Source: Oxyruncus cristatus
Lineage: Eukaryota > Chordata > Aves > Passeriformes > Cotingidae
Reading direction: 5' to 3'
DNA: 64,000 bases
Assembly: GCA_013399855.1 (NCBI GenBank)
Contig: VXAY01002908.1
Coordinates: forward strand, 994,425 to 1,058,424
Shown here: in pieces, positions 12,306 to 24,131 of the stretch
How the letters are laid out: every line of letters starts with the position of its first letter
How positions within the stretch are numbered: position 1 is the stretch's first letter
Program-made: the position numbers and the translations under genes
The notes under the pieces: model-generated
Databases searched by the model: none
What the model was told of the DNA's origin: nothing
Seen by the model: only the letters and a program-made list of their open reading frames with translations

Positions 12306-14284
12306 TCTGTGGAAATTAGTGTTCTTTGACTTATCTTTGATTTTGTCCCAGTTTCTCCCTCTGAGGCAGGTTTTGCTGACAGTAGCATAGAAACACAGTT
12401 TTAAAATAACTTTCCAACAGAATCTGGGTGAAGTCTGACCAGCATCAGGCAGGACAGCTGATTTCAAATATATTTGATGGGATTTGATGGGCCAAGAGGG
12501 GCATCACTAAAGAAGTCACACATCTCAGCACTGACTTCAGTCTCTACGCTTTTTCCATTTTATTCAGTCAGCACTGATGCTGTTGTTTAACAACCAGTAC
12601 AAATCAGAACTACTGACATATATTGGTCTCTGCTGAGACTAAAATTAACAGTGAAATCACTTGGAGATCTAGAAGTTCCTCAACTTCCATGAAGAAAAAT
12701 AGCTAAATTCTTTATCAGGAAGAATTACAATCCAACAATGGAAAATATTAAATACCTAGCTATCTAATATCTCTACAGTTTTGGAAAGTGATCTAAAAAT
12801 AAAAACTTTCCATAAGTTTAGAAAAAAGATTCTTTTCTGTGTCATAAAATTGCAGTATAAAATACAATTTTCCTTAGCACTGTGGCAATAAACATGGTGT
12901 GAGGCTTTTGTGCATTGTTAAACTACCCTTACTTTTCAGTCCAACGGTGGTTATGCTTTGGGGAGTGGCTACAGATTGCAAGAAATCAGGTGGTGGTGGA
13001 AAGCATTTTGTAACATTTCTATTTTTCTATTAAAAAATGAAGATGTGAAAAAATTAAATGAGACTGAAATGTCCTTGAAAAGGTACTACCCAGGCAGCCC
13101 CTAGAAATGTAGGCAGCAAAGATATTAGTGAGGGCTGCAACCAATGGTTTGCATGGAAACGTGCTGCTCATGTAGGCTGCACACCCCAATGGCATCAGCA
13201 GGATGGGGACAACACGACACCAAAAGCACCTGGCAGAGGAAAGAAAGATCTCAGCTCAGGACAGAAGGAGAGGAGCAAAAAGTGGTTCGTGTTTGAATAA
13301 TAGTTTCTTCCTAGTGTTGTATCTGAGGCAAAGCCCTTTACTCAAGGTCATCTCCTATGGCCCCATGCTAGTCCACAGGAAGCAAGCATTGAGAGGTACC
13401 CCAGCTGGGAAGTGGGGCACCATCTACAGAGATTCATGGAAAGCTTTTCTTCAGTTTCAGCCCAAGTGCCTTCACAAACACTCAGCTCCAGTTTCAGTCT
13501 GAACTGACCTGTCATATATGGCTCATTTGAAACCCAGTGACTCCTGAAACACACTTTTACTGCATGAAAATGAAAACTATCCCTATGCTGCATTGTTTAA
13601 GACTTTGGGACTGGTAACCTCAGAGCTCAACACCTTTTTCGGAGTTACTAATTTAGTTTTGGGCCTTGTAGTCCCCCTAGGTCAGTATTTTTTCCAAAAC
13701 CTCTTAGGAGTCACCCAGGACATGCCTACACACTGTACAAAAGCCCAGCTTCAGTGTAGGCATCACTGGTACTTTTTTGTCCATCTGTCTTCACCATACC
13801 TTGGCTCATTACAGTTTGTATTAATAAGCAGAGAAGCAGGGCCAAAAAAATCTATCATTGAAAAAGTCTCTTGTCAGGGTTATTGTCTGGGCAGAAGGGC
13901 AGGGCACTGAGAAGGCTCAAGTCTAGGAAAAGTCACAACGTCTGCGCTGGCTGCCAGAGCTAGAGCCTGGGAATTTTCCTAAAGGCAGAGGAATGAAATG
14001 AAGCATTGATACGATCCTACAGAAGCGCATATTTCGCCTTGATAAAATCTCACAGATTAAGAAGCTGGAAAGGGCAAGCTGAGTAAGAAAGAAATAGAGA
14101 CAAAGACATGGAGAAGGCAGTGGGCCAAGTAAGTAGGAACTGAATGACACCAAGCCCATGAAGAGCTGTGTGCCACATGAAGACTAGGGACTGCATGGAA
14201 GGCTTGGGCATAGACAGCTCCTAAGAGCAGTAGGAAACAGAGGAAAGAAAAGGCAAAGAGCATACATATTCTTCTTTTTAGGAG

Positions 14285-14387
14285 ATACACATGCATGTTT
14301 ATGTACGTGCATAAATACACATTTTTGTGTTCAAGAACATGCATGCGTACACATATATATCCATACACGTACATGAGTGCATGTGTT
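14285..14387. repeat. Degenerate alternating purine-pyrimidine tract
   Basis: About 100 bp are rich in ATGCATGT, ATGTACGTGCAT, ACACATATATAT and ACACGTACATG, a broken (CA/TG)n and (TA)n mixture. It is most likely an old dinucleotide microsatellite. Such alternation can favour Z-DNA, but that is inference. Confidence 0.65.
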
Positions 14388-15193
14388 ATTTCTTGTGCTA
14401 TTTAAGTAGAAAGGTGACTGGTGTGCAAGGAGTGCAAAGAGTGTTTGTCTGTTTGCTGTCAACTGTCACATGCCCAAAGAATAAATTGTAAACTCACTTT
14501 TCCAATAGGACCAACATTCTCAGCAAAGATGAGCTGATGCTAGTCAGGAGCTTGGTAGGGAGGCCAAAGGGGCTAATACAGCTGTGAAAGCATAACAGGC
14601 TGACAGACTGTTTATTGGAGAACTGCCAGAGAAGCCAAAAGAAGAGACCGTGTTTCAAACCACGCAGTCAAAATGGAGCTTGGGATTTCACCGTCAGCTT
14701 GAAAGCTGAGTTTAGCACAAGCTCAGAGATGCCCTACCAATGTTGTGACACATTTTAAATAACAGTCTGATATTTGTATAAAATTCTTACATGATTCGTT
14801 TTAAGCCACCAACAAATCATCGTTCCAAAGGGAAAGTCTCTGCAACATTATTTAATCAAAACTGTTATTCAAAATATCCAAACAGAAATTTCTCCCAGAA
14901 TCACACAAATGCATAAACACTTCACCTATATGTCTACATGTCTACATGTTTAGCTGGTGCGCACTGCTGAAATCAGTCTAGCTGCAGATCATGCCACAAA
15001 GTATGGGTCTCAGCCCCTGGTCTCACATCACTGAAATCAAGATGTATTAAGAGTTTTTTATTATGGTCTACAGGGATCATGTATACAGCTTCCAAAAGCA
15101 CAGTGTCACAAGAATAGTAGTAACTTAGCCCACCCAACATGCATAAACATATAGCATCCATGACAAACTAAAACAAGATATTTCATTACTTAC

Positions 15194-15277
15194 AGTCCTA
15201 ATGATATAGATGGGGAAGGCAAGACAGGTACAGTAGGTGAGCAAAGAATTACTGGCATACAAAAGCAGATGGGTTTT
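15194..15277 (-). other. Candidate 84-nt exon (or pseudo-exon)
   Basis: On the minus strand, acceptor gtttttccccag precedes 84 nt (28 codons) ending in ACT|gtaagt. Frame 0 is open throughout (starts KTHLLLYASN, ends FPIYIIRT) and is hydrophobic. A second frame is also open almost to the end, which weakens the coding argument. No family is recognised. Confidence 0.17.
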
Positions 15278-17022
15278 CTGGGGAAAAACTGTACCAGGGA
15301 TAGAAAATACATGATGGAAAGCATAAAGGTGTACGCAGGGGATAGATGTGAAGCTGTTAAACTAGTACAGGAAGGTGACATGGCAGTGAAGGCAGCATCT
15401 GTAAGGCCCTAAAGATGACGCTGGAAAGATTGCATGTGATGCAGCTAAAGAGGAAGGCAATGAGTGACGCAGAAGGAAAACAACACTACTACTGGATCAC
15501 TTCATCTGCTGTCATGTCAGGTCTCAATGCAATTCCCAGCTTACAGATTTACCAGCCCCTCATTGCAAATTTCTGACTGAGCCAACTATGCAGAAGTTTT
15601 CAATTTGGCTCCACCAAGAATGCCATTTTGTTCACAGCATGGAGCGATGTGCGAGAAGAGGGCTTCGTTTTCTGTCATTGTCATTGTATGACGTTCAGCG
15701 CGCTGGTGGTGGTATCCTTACTGAAACACTCCTGCTTCGTGTAACCCTGTGAGGGACCCAGATGCGGAAACAACCACATACTCTCCAGATAGCAGAGACC
15801 AACTGCATTGTGGTCATCAACAACTTTGCCACTGGTGAGAGGGAAGAGACTGTGCCAATTGCTTTGTTCCAACAATATTGCTTCCCAGCCTATTTATAGT
15901 GCAATTTTAACGGCCATGGAGGGCACATGATTTGGCTGCCCAACTTGCAGAACACAACTAGCAAGGAAGGATGGGGAGGAACAGCAGAGGTAATAGAAAC
16001 CATAAAACATATGCTACATAGTCGAAAGAAGTCTCATTTGTAACTCAGTCCAGCAAAAAAAGGGGATGAGTTTGGGGGCTCAGAGTATTATCTGGAGTTA
16101 TTCTCACCCACCAAATGCAAGTAACTTCCTCTGAGAGAAGTGGAGCTGTTCTGCATTTATACCAAAAATAAATGTGAGCAGAGCCTCATCCAACATGATA
16201 AGTACTTCTGCTGATTTCTTTTGGCTTGTTTCTTTCTCACCCCACAAAATGCTGCGTAATGGGCAAATGAACATGGAGTTCTCTTGCAATAAATTGGATG
16301 AGTGAACAGAGGGAAATCAATTTCTTTACGATGGTTCCTAGTATGAACAAAACCAGAATGCCTAATAAGTGCTGGAATGATGGAGTTTGAGGACAGAGTC
16401 TATTATTACATTAAGTTAAACTAAAACAGCTTTGTTAACTTAAATACACTTATTCCAAATTTTGCACAAATAGAAACTGTGACTGAAATATACAGAGTCT
16501 ACAAAGTTGTGCAGCAGGTTCTGGAAATCAGAGGGGTTTCTGCTTCTTCTGATACTTAAACCCATACTGGATCAATCACCAATTACACAACACATAAGGA
16601 AAATAAATCTAATATTGCTAACATTGAGGACACAGGAATTAATAGGAAATTTCTCTAATTTATGAGGTTTAAAAATGAGATTCTTAACAGGGTTGAAACT
16701 AAAGACAGAGAAATTAAACTTTACAGGGATTTTAAACAAATAAATCAGAAACAGCAAAACATGCTCTTTCCCATAATAGGGGGTGACCAGCAGAAGTTAT
16801 GTGTGCAAGATATTCTCTAGCTCAGAGTATAATTGGAAACTAAAATTAATGTCATATACAATAATTAGGACAGGTCTTCTAAAATTTTTTAAACATTTCC
16901 CTCTGAAGCAATAGTTCACTTACCCTGTTTTATACTCTTCATATCTATTAAACTAAAATGTGTATACATAATTATGGACAAATCCAGACTCCTACTCTGA
17001 AACTCTACTTCTGGCAACATAC

Positions 17023-17098
17023 AAGGTTTGAGGTGGGCTGTCTGGTGGGATTCTCTATCCCTCTCACATTCCCAACCAGACAGCCTACCTCAAACCTT
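17023..17098 (+). repeat. Near-perfect 24-bp inverted repeat; pre-miRNA-like hairpin
   Basis: The left arm 17,023-17,046 begins AAGGTTTGAGGTGGGCTGTC. The right arm 17,075-17,098 is its reverse complement except at one position. In a plus-strand RNA that position is a G:U wobble, so all 24 pairs form. In a minus-strand RNA it would be an A:C mismatch. A one-base bulge (17,074) and GGGA/TCCC add about four pairs, leaving a loop of about 20 nt. Length (76 nt) and shape match a microRNA precursor, but stem pairing hardly extends below the arms, which is weak for Drosha processing. The right arm read on the minus strand contains TGAGGTAG, the let-7 seed string; the rest does not match let-7, so I treat this as coincidence. 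A small inverted duplication or MITE relic is the alternative. Confidence 0.9.
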
Positions 17099-20000
17099 AT
17101 AAATCACTGGACTATTATAATAATTTATCAGAGGTGCATTAAAGACAGAAATGAGCACCTGCATTAATGCCTAATCAGGGGGTTTAAAGAATCATCCCTT
17201 TGCCACACAGTGTTGCGCCCTGGCAAAACTGAAGATAAGCACCGGACCAGAAAGTATTCTTGTCTGGAGCACTAATTCCTACAGTGTTGTAAAAGAGCAC
17301 TGTTCAACTAATGAACTTCTTTTGTAAGAGAACACCTTTCATACCAATGCTAAAAAGGTGTACAAATGCTTAAAAATTCAGGAGCCATCTGCAGTATGGA
17401 GCATCTGAGTCACTTCAGCAAGTTACCAATTCCAGGATATTCCTCACAGTGTTCATTTTTGAGAGCAGGTTCTCCAGTTTGCCAGGGCTGGGAGATAGTG
17501 ATGATTCTGGTCTGCAGGCGTCAGGGGAGGAAGCAAGATAATGCTGCTGCCAATAGCACATTCGAGAGAAACAAGGTCCCGTGTTCAACCTGCAAACATC
17601 TTTGTGGAGCAGACTTTGCAGAACTCCACTAGCAGCACAGCTGAAGATGCTATTTCTTACTTGCATTACAGTCCAGTAACAGGACACCCTGTAAAGCACT
17701 GATTCATGTCTATATTTCTAACAAGGAATAAAAGGAAGTCTTTGTCCTTGATACTTCTGATCCCTTTAGTCTAATTCCACATGTCTTTATTGCATCCTAC
17801 AGGGTAATATCAGAGAAACAGTGAAGCATATATGTGTGTTTATTTGTTCATTTACTTTATATTTTTACAAACCCAGGATCTTGGAAAAATGACTTAAAAA
17901 AGGAATGTCTGTCTGCAGGCATATGGACCCTGAGGGATGCAGATGACAGCAAACTTTCTAAATGACAAATTTTTCACTTAATTTTGAAACTGAAACGTCA
18001 GTCTTCAAAAAAATGTCTTTTAATATCCAAATGTTAAAATAACTATTTCTGCTTATTTCATACCTACTCACATGTTTAGCTTTTATCTCAAGAGGGATTC
18101 TAAAGCATCCTGTTAACTGTTCACCGGTAGTTGTGGTTTCCAGTGACACCTCTTGTGCCAGTCCCCTACCGAGTAGGAAGGGAGAAATATCACACTATGA
18201 ACTAAACTTTCATGACTAATTTTCCCATTCAGAGGCTCGAAGTCAATCCCCAGTTTTGCACAGCATGTAAACCCACATTTAATTTTAAGCTCTGTTCCCA
18301 CAGCATGCATTTGAAGTTTAAAATTTTGCTGAACGGTGATTGCCATAAGTGCATCTTCTGTGTTCTGCTGAATCAAGTAACAAATGCTGATTAAGTTGGA
18401 AAACTAATTCTTATCACAAGGAACTTGAATATAATCTTAGAAGACATCTATTTTTAAGGTCAGATTCTAAGCACTGATATACATTTTATATCTGTAATAT
18501 CTCAGAAAATGTATAAACACATCTGACAAACTGGGATGCACATCTGTGGCCACTCCCAGTTACTAGACAGGCTATTAGGTTTGCATCACACACGCATGTG
18601 CATTTTCTGGCTCCCCCCAGTACATGACCTACTTGAGCTTCCTATGTGGAAGGTTATGGTTTCAGAATGAAAGGTCATGAATCACCCTCTTTATGCTATA
18701 CACGTCCACAGACATGTGTATGTAAGCCCCTATGGAGCATTCCGTGTTTGCAGCCATTGCAGCAGACATTTTGAAATAGTTTGTGCAAGCCAACACCTAC
18801 CAGAATGTAAAACCACACCCTTTGTCAGATATGGAATACAAAAAACACTCCTGTGATTTTACGTCAGCGTGATACCCACTGGCTTAATGAGATTATACAG
18901 CGAGCAAACTACAGCAAGGCTGGACTCAAGATCTGCAGGGAGGCATTCAACATGCCAGCCCCACAATAGGAAAAAATATTCATCAGCTTTGCAGGAGACC
19001 TTTGTAAGTATCACAATGCCTTCTAGATCACTGAATAAGTCTGTCCTATCACCTACCGCATACATGTAAAATACATGCTGCCTCCCATCCTCTGAGCAGA
19101 ATTTGAGGAGTAAAATCATCTTGCCTTCTGTCAACCCCAACTGGGCAATGAAACCTATTATTACCTCACTCCTCGCTCGGCCTCCTCGGAGAGCAGTGTT
19201 CAGATTTCTTTTCTCTGCGGTACTACATCAGTCACTATTACCAGCCTTCAACCTTTGCTAGCTCTATTACACATCATTCTGTTAATATGTTCACAAAAAT
19301 TACTTTCCATTTGAGGTCAGAATTCAATGCATATCAAGAAGACCTATAAAAGGAATAGAGCCATCAGACGTCACGTCATTCTGAAACAACCCCAAAAAAG
19401 CAAGTCGGCTTTTTGGAGGACAATAGGCTTTGAACTTTGTAATTACCAGCTATTCCTGATGACTCTACATAGGATAAGCCGCAACCTCCACTGCTTATGG
19501 AGGCTGCAGATGTAAACCCTTCATTATTGCTTCTGCTATATAAATGGTATTTTTGGTTTTTTTCATGTATTTAACCTTTATGATGGCAAAGAAATTCAAT
19601 GTTTAAATCAGCTTTAATTATATATTTTCCCGAGTGTTGCAACAAGGTCTCTTGAGTGACATCTTTATTTATCTAAAAGGCAGAAGAGTTTGCACAAATG
19701 GGTTTTAAAACACTACTTCTGGCCCACAAAATTATTTCCCTCACAGAGCACAACAGATAAAGAAAGAAGACAGTGTATTTGCCTAGCAAAAAAACAACAA
19801 AGATGAAAGAGTTTTCAGGAATCCAGTCACAAAACCAAAGTGTTATAAAGATTACAGATGACTCTGCAACCTGAGAGAACTACACAACTTGGGCAGACCT
19901 TTTCAAGGCAATCTATCTAAATTGACTCTAGTGTCCAGAACAACATAAGATTCATAAGGCACAAAGATGTTCATAAGGCACATCTTTGCTCTTCTTGCAC

Positions 20001-20581
20001 GTAATGTGTTTGTTGTGATGCATTAGATTTTACATTTAAAATTACTGCATTTTCAAAGACACTTAAGCACCTTAATCTTTCGAAAACAGAAGGCCAAATA
20101 CCTTTAAAAGTCTGGCCCATTATCAGCTGGAAAGAAATTGGTAAAAGTAATTTCAGTCACTTGTTTCTTTTCTCTGTTCATCATTGATATATCTTTTTCA
20201 TATATTGGTCTAATTTAGACTGCAAGCTCTACTGGGCAGGGAATATGTTTTTACATTTACAGAATGCTCCATAAATTTATGATACTAGATGTGTTTTTAT
20301 AATAATAAGGGAAAAAATCAATTATTTCAATGAAATTATACTTTCCTCACACAAGCAATTGATATTAACGCCTCCAGCAGTAGTTGATCCTGCCTGTAAC
20401 AATATCAGAGCCTGAGAAAAATCCTGGAAACTGTGTGCATGTGTTTCTGTAGCGTTTGCAGTTTAGAGTCATGAAAAGTAATAAAGCCTTTCAAAACAAG
20501 ATGTCTTTTGGCTCCTTGCTTACATGAAGGCACTCTGCTTATCAACGCAACTTCTTACATTCACATGGCTAAATCATTACC
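17099..20581. other. Non-coding unique sequence
   Basis: No gene recognised. A stop-to-stop plus frame at about 18,811-18,969 reads peptide-like (…RDTHWLNEIIQRANYSKAG…) and sits beside a gtaagt at about 19,003. It has only one late ATG, no strong acceptor and no family match. Short repeats at 19,951-19,988 are listed separately. Confidence 0.65.
19951..19988. repeat. 13-bp direct repeat with 8-bp inverted repeat
   Basis: TTCATAAGGCACA occurs at 19,951-19,963 and 19,970-19,982. CAAAGATG (19,962-19,969) and CATCTTTG (19,981-19,988) are perfect inverted arms around an 11-nt loop. Probably a local duplication; no function inferred. Confidence 0.85.
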
Positions 20582-21364
20582 TAACCTCATGAGGTTTAAT
20601 GAGATCAAGTGCAAGGTGCTGCGCCTGCGTCAGGATAACCCCCGCTATCAATCCAGGATGGGGGATGAACAGATCGAAAGCAGCCTGATGAGAAGGACTT
20701 GGGGGTGCTGGTGGATGAGAGGCTGGACATGACCCTGCAATGTGCACTCACAGCCCAGAAAGCCAAACATATCCTGGGCTATATCAAAAGCAGAGTGGCC
20801 AGCAGGTCGAGAGAGGGGATTCTGTCCCTCTGCTCTGGTGAGACCCCACCTGGAGTGCTGCATCCAGCCATGGGTTCCCAGCATAGGAAGGACATTGATC
20901 TGTTGGAGTGAGTCCAGAGGAGGCCACCAAGATGATTAGAGGGATGGAGCACCTCTCCTCTGAGGAAAGGTTGAGAGAATTGGGATTGTTCAGCCTCAGA
21001 AAGAGGTTTCAAGGTGACCTAATTACAGCCTTCCAGTACCTGAAGGGAGCCCACAAGAAAGACAGAGAGGGACTTTTTACAAAGGCATGTAGTGACAGAA
21101 TGAGGGGGAATGGCTTCAAACTGAAAGAGAGTAGGTTTAGATTAGATAACATGGGAAAGTTCTTTGCTGTAAGGGTGCTGAAGCACTGGAAAAGGTTACC
21201 CAGAGAAGTTGCGGATGCCCCATCCCTGGAAGTGTTCAAGGCCAGGCTGGATGGAGCTCTGAGCAACCCAATCTAGTGAAAAGTGTCATTGTCAACAGCA
21301 GAGCACTGGAACAAGATGATCTTTAAGGTCCCCTCCAACCCAAGCCATGCTACGATTCTATGAC
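20582..21364 (+). mobile_element. CR1 LINE, 5'-truncated copy with intact 3' terminus
   Basis: The plus strand follows the avian CR1 3' region from CTCATGAGGTTTAATGAGAT through GGACTTGGGGGTGCTGGTGG, ATGATTAGAGGGATGGAGCA and CATCCCTGGAAGTGTTCAAG to the end (GATGATCTTTAAGGTCCCCT, then GATTCTATGAC). CR1 copies are normally 5'-truncated and end in short ATTCTATG-type repeats, as here. The wording resembles the CR1-J/X-like group abundant in neoavian birds, but I cannot fix the subfamily by eye. It is the best preserved CR1 copy in the window and still carries frameshifts and substitutions, so it is non-functional. Confidence 0.95.
20588..21276 (+). pseudogene. CR1 ORF2 C-terminal relic (reverse transcriptase tail)
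   Basis: This is the part of ORF2 downstream of the polymerase core in CR1 elements. Recognisable pieces are FNEIKCKVLRLRQDNP, LGVLVDERLDMTLQCAL, VRPHLECCIQPW, then a clean frame at 20,908-21,276 containing ATKMIRGMEHL, EERLRELGLFSL, HWKRLPREVADAPSLEVFK and ARLDGALSNPI. At least two frameshifts separate these pieces (near 20,695 and 20,840), and a TGA interrupts the junction near 20,909. The catalytic domains lie upstream and are missing. It is a dead retrotransposon fragment, not a host gene. Confidence 0.85.
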
Positions 21365-24068
21365 AAGGCCATTACATCAAATGGCCACGATATACACAAC
21401 ATGAAACACATGCAGCTTTTGTTTCACTATAAATTTCTTTGAACACTTACATAACTGCTGTACCTCCCTTTATGTAGGCCTTTTGTCCTCTCAGCTTTTT
21501 TATGTTCTTGTCTGGCCCACACTGCAGGACACACAGTGTCGTTTCAGGCATAGAGTTTAGACTCTAGTGTCATGCATGTAAAATGAATGCAAAATATGCT
21601 GCCAAGATAAACCCTGGCAGATCCAGAAAGCAGAGCAGAAGAAATCATTTTGCTTGTTACCTTTAAAATCCCTTCCATTTGATAATTATACAACCAATAG
21701 AGGGAGAAAAGCACTTTTCCTTGCCAGACGTGCATTTTCCTGTAATTTGCCAGAACTTCCCAGGATGCCTACTCTCTATTTGAATCCTTAGGAATTAATT
21801 GTTTTATCCACCCATTTCCATAGGACAAGGCCACTAAATAATGAGACCCATAAACCTTTGGAATTAAGGAAAAATATGGATAACATAGAAACAGGCAGAG
21901 CTTTTGACAGCATAAAAGGACACCTCTAGGTAGTTAACAGGAAGAGCCAATGTATTCCTGGTCCTAAGTGCAACGATTTTAACAGCTGGTCTCACAAAAT
22001 AGATCCCATGATTAATACATTTGAAACAAACTTGAGTTGCTAGATTAGGGCACTCAGTTCAGCAGTGGGAGCATTCGTTAAATTGCGCATCAGATACCCA
22101 TTGTCTGAGCACGGTACTGATAGTCGCATTGTAACGCTGATTCTCTAATATTGTTGGGGTGCAATGTACTGAATTTTTTTCATCATTTCCTCTACATGTA
22201 AACTGATCTCCTGCGTTGAAGCAGTACTATTTAAAACAAAAGGGTTTGATTTATAGCCAGTCCCCAGCCTCATAAATCACACCTGCAGTGTGGTGCTCTG
22301 AGCTCCCTGTGTTCTGCCAGCATTTACGTTTTATAAATGATTTGGGTTTACCTCCCATTGTGATGGAGACTAATACAATTGCATTCTTCTCTCCCAGCAT
22401 TCACTCTTGCTGTTGCTCATTATTCCCACTGGGAATTCAGACCTAGTTTTTGCAAGCTTGTCAGGGGGGAGGGGATTGGTGGTGGTGTGGGTTTTTTTAA
22501 ATTAAAGAATGTTGGATTAAAAATTTATGTTTGTGTTCTGTACCTTTTTCTATCACTAGACATACTGTGCAGTGGATTTTTTTCGTCCCTATTGACTATG
22601 CTTATATTTAAGCTCCCATTTGCTAAGCTAATGATTTGGAACTTAAGCAGGACAGCAGCTTGAAATGTCCAATATACACAGTATTTGACCTTCAGAGTAA
22701 CCCAGGTATGCACATCAGGCATTCTACAAACTGTATAAGGAGCTTAAATGCTCATTTGAAAATAAATAAAGAAGGAAAGAATAATGACTTGAATTCCCTG
22801 AGAGACTAAGTGCAAAGATTTTATTTTTAACTCTCTGAATCTACTGAAGTGCCTCAAAGATGCTTATATAATATTTTGCAATTGTGTCTCAAGCTCTCAA
22901 CCCTATAACAGTTCTAGTTGGTTAAGCACAGCTCAGATACTTGGAGATAACAAGACTTGTTCCTTAGAGCTGACAGCCTTAAGTCCTGATGTAGGGAATT
23001 ATTCCTAAGTCATGGCACCATTTAAGTGAGATTGATGGGATTTGTGCACATGCTTTGATTTCCTCTATACCAAAACAATCAATGATTTAATTTGTTCAAT
23101 TAATTGCTATCATCACTGCCACTTTTATTGTTAAATTACTGCTACTACTACACATGCAACCAACACAATAGTCTGAGATTGGTAAAAGCCACAAAATCTA
23201 AGTTAAATTTCTATCACAAATACTCAATACAACTTAGATTCTGTTTTAGAGCCCAGTCTTCCGAGCATTTAAATTGCAGCCTATTATTTGATGAGAGAGT
23301 TGAAAAATTTAGACTTGAGATTTGAAAGGCTGCAATGAGTGTCAATGGAGATCAGAAGAACAGACCTAAGTAGTTGCAAAAATATTTCTGAAATGAATAG
23401 TAGATATTCAGAAAAGCTACTCCCTTTTCAACATAACTCACAGGTGGACTGGAATAAGTAGACCTGTTCCAGTTCAATGAAGGATTAAGCTAAACAGAAC
23501 TATTTTCTAAGTAGATTAAGTGAAACAAGAAGACATTTTGAGTCCTGAATTAGAACTGTCCACACATGCACTTATGCAGGAAAAGTTTTTGCACTTCAAA
23601 TGCAAACCCTACTTTCATCCAAATTAACTTTTAAATGAAGGCAGCAAGCCTTGAATTATTGTGCCCATTGTCTGAAAATTCATCTAAAAGTATTTGTATG
23701 AAAAGTAGTCTTCTGAAGTTGATAGTGTGGGCATAAAGATAATCAGTTGTAACAATTCTTGCTAGGTAATTTTTTAGAACCTATTTGGGATTTATATAGC
23801 AACTGATTGTGTAAAAAACAGTCATTCCAGTAAGTGCTTCCAAAATAGAATTTTGTGAATTCAAATGTTCTTAATTCTCCAGCAGTTCAGAACTACACTT
23901 TATTCTGAATCAATTACAGAGAAGTAAACAGCAAATTTGTAATGCCAACACTTGTTACCTCAAGTTTAAATTTCTTAGATTTGTATCCAAAATATGATAG
24001 AGCCTGAGAAGTGATGGTAACACTGCAAATATCTTACATTTGATATTTTATCTTTTTTTTATCTGCAG
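21365..24068. other. Non-coding unique sequence
   Basis: No gene recognised. A G-rich stretch at 22,463-22,491 (GGGGGGAGGGG, then GGTGGTGGTGTGGG) is followed by a T run. It lacks four well-spaced G3 runs, so a strict quadruplex motif is not met. Open frames are short and not family-like. Confidence 0.65.
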
Positions 24069-24131
24069 GAAAAGGTAATAAAATCGCTACATGAACATCC
24101 CCCCTCATTACAATTACTGTTTGATCCACAG
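24069..24131 (+). other. Candidate 63-nt coding exon
   Basis: The acceptor is strong: a long T-rich tract ends in atctgcag at 24,068, with a plausible branch site in atcttacatt about 30 nt upstream. The donor is CAG|gttagt. The 63 nt are exactly 21 codons. Only frame 0 is open (begins EKVIKSLHEH, ends QLLFDPQ); the other two frames have stops. This would be a symmetric phase 0-0 exon on the plus strand. I do not recognise the peptide. Chance is not excluded, since 63 open nucleotides in one frame are common, but signal quality and symmetry make it the best exon candidate here. Confidence 0.3.

Larger units (their letters stand above)
12306..17022. other. Non-coding unique sequence
   Basis: No gene recognised. 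It includes a 10-bp tandem duplication at 12,471-12,490 (TATTTGATGG, GATTTGATGG). Overlapping opposite-strand frames at 13,203-13,593 and 13,923-14,374 are not family-like. The alternating purine/pyrimidine stretch and a minus-strand candidate exon are listed separately. Confidence 0.65.

Noticed and set aside
17075..17098. TGAGGTAG string suggesting a let-7 family microRNA
   Set aside because: Only the 8-nt seed string matches, on the strand where the hairpin pairs less well; the remaining bases differ from let-7.
18811..18969. Peptide-like stop-to-stop frame near 18.87 kb
   Set aside because: No usable start codon, no strong acceptor, and the nearby gtaagt lies in a different frame beyond its stop.
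22463..22491. G-quadruplex at the G-rich stretch
   Set aside because: Fewer than four G3 runs within loop limits; only two-tier arrangements are possible.
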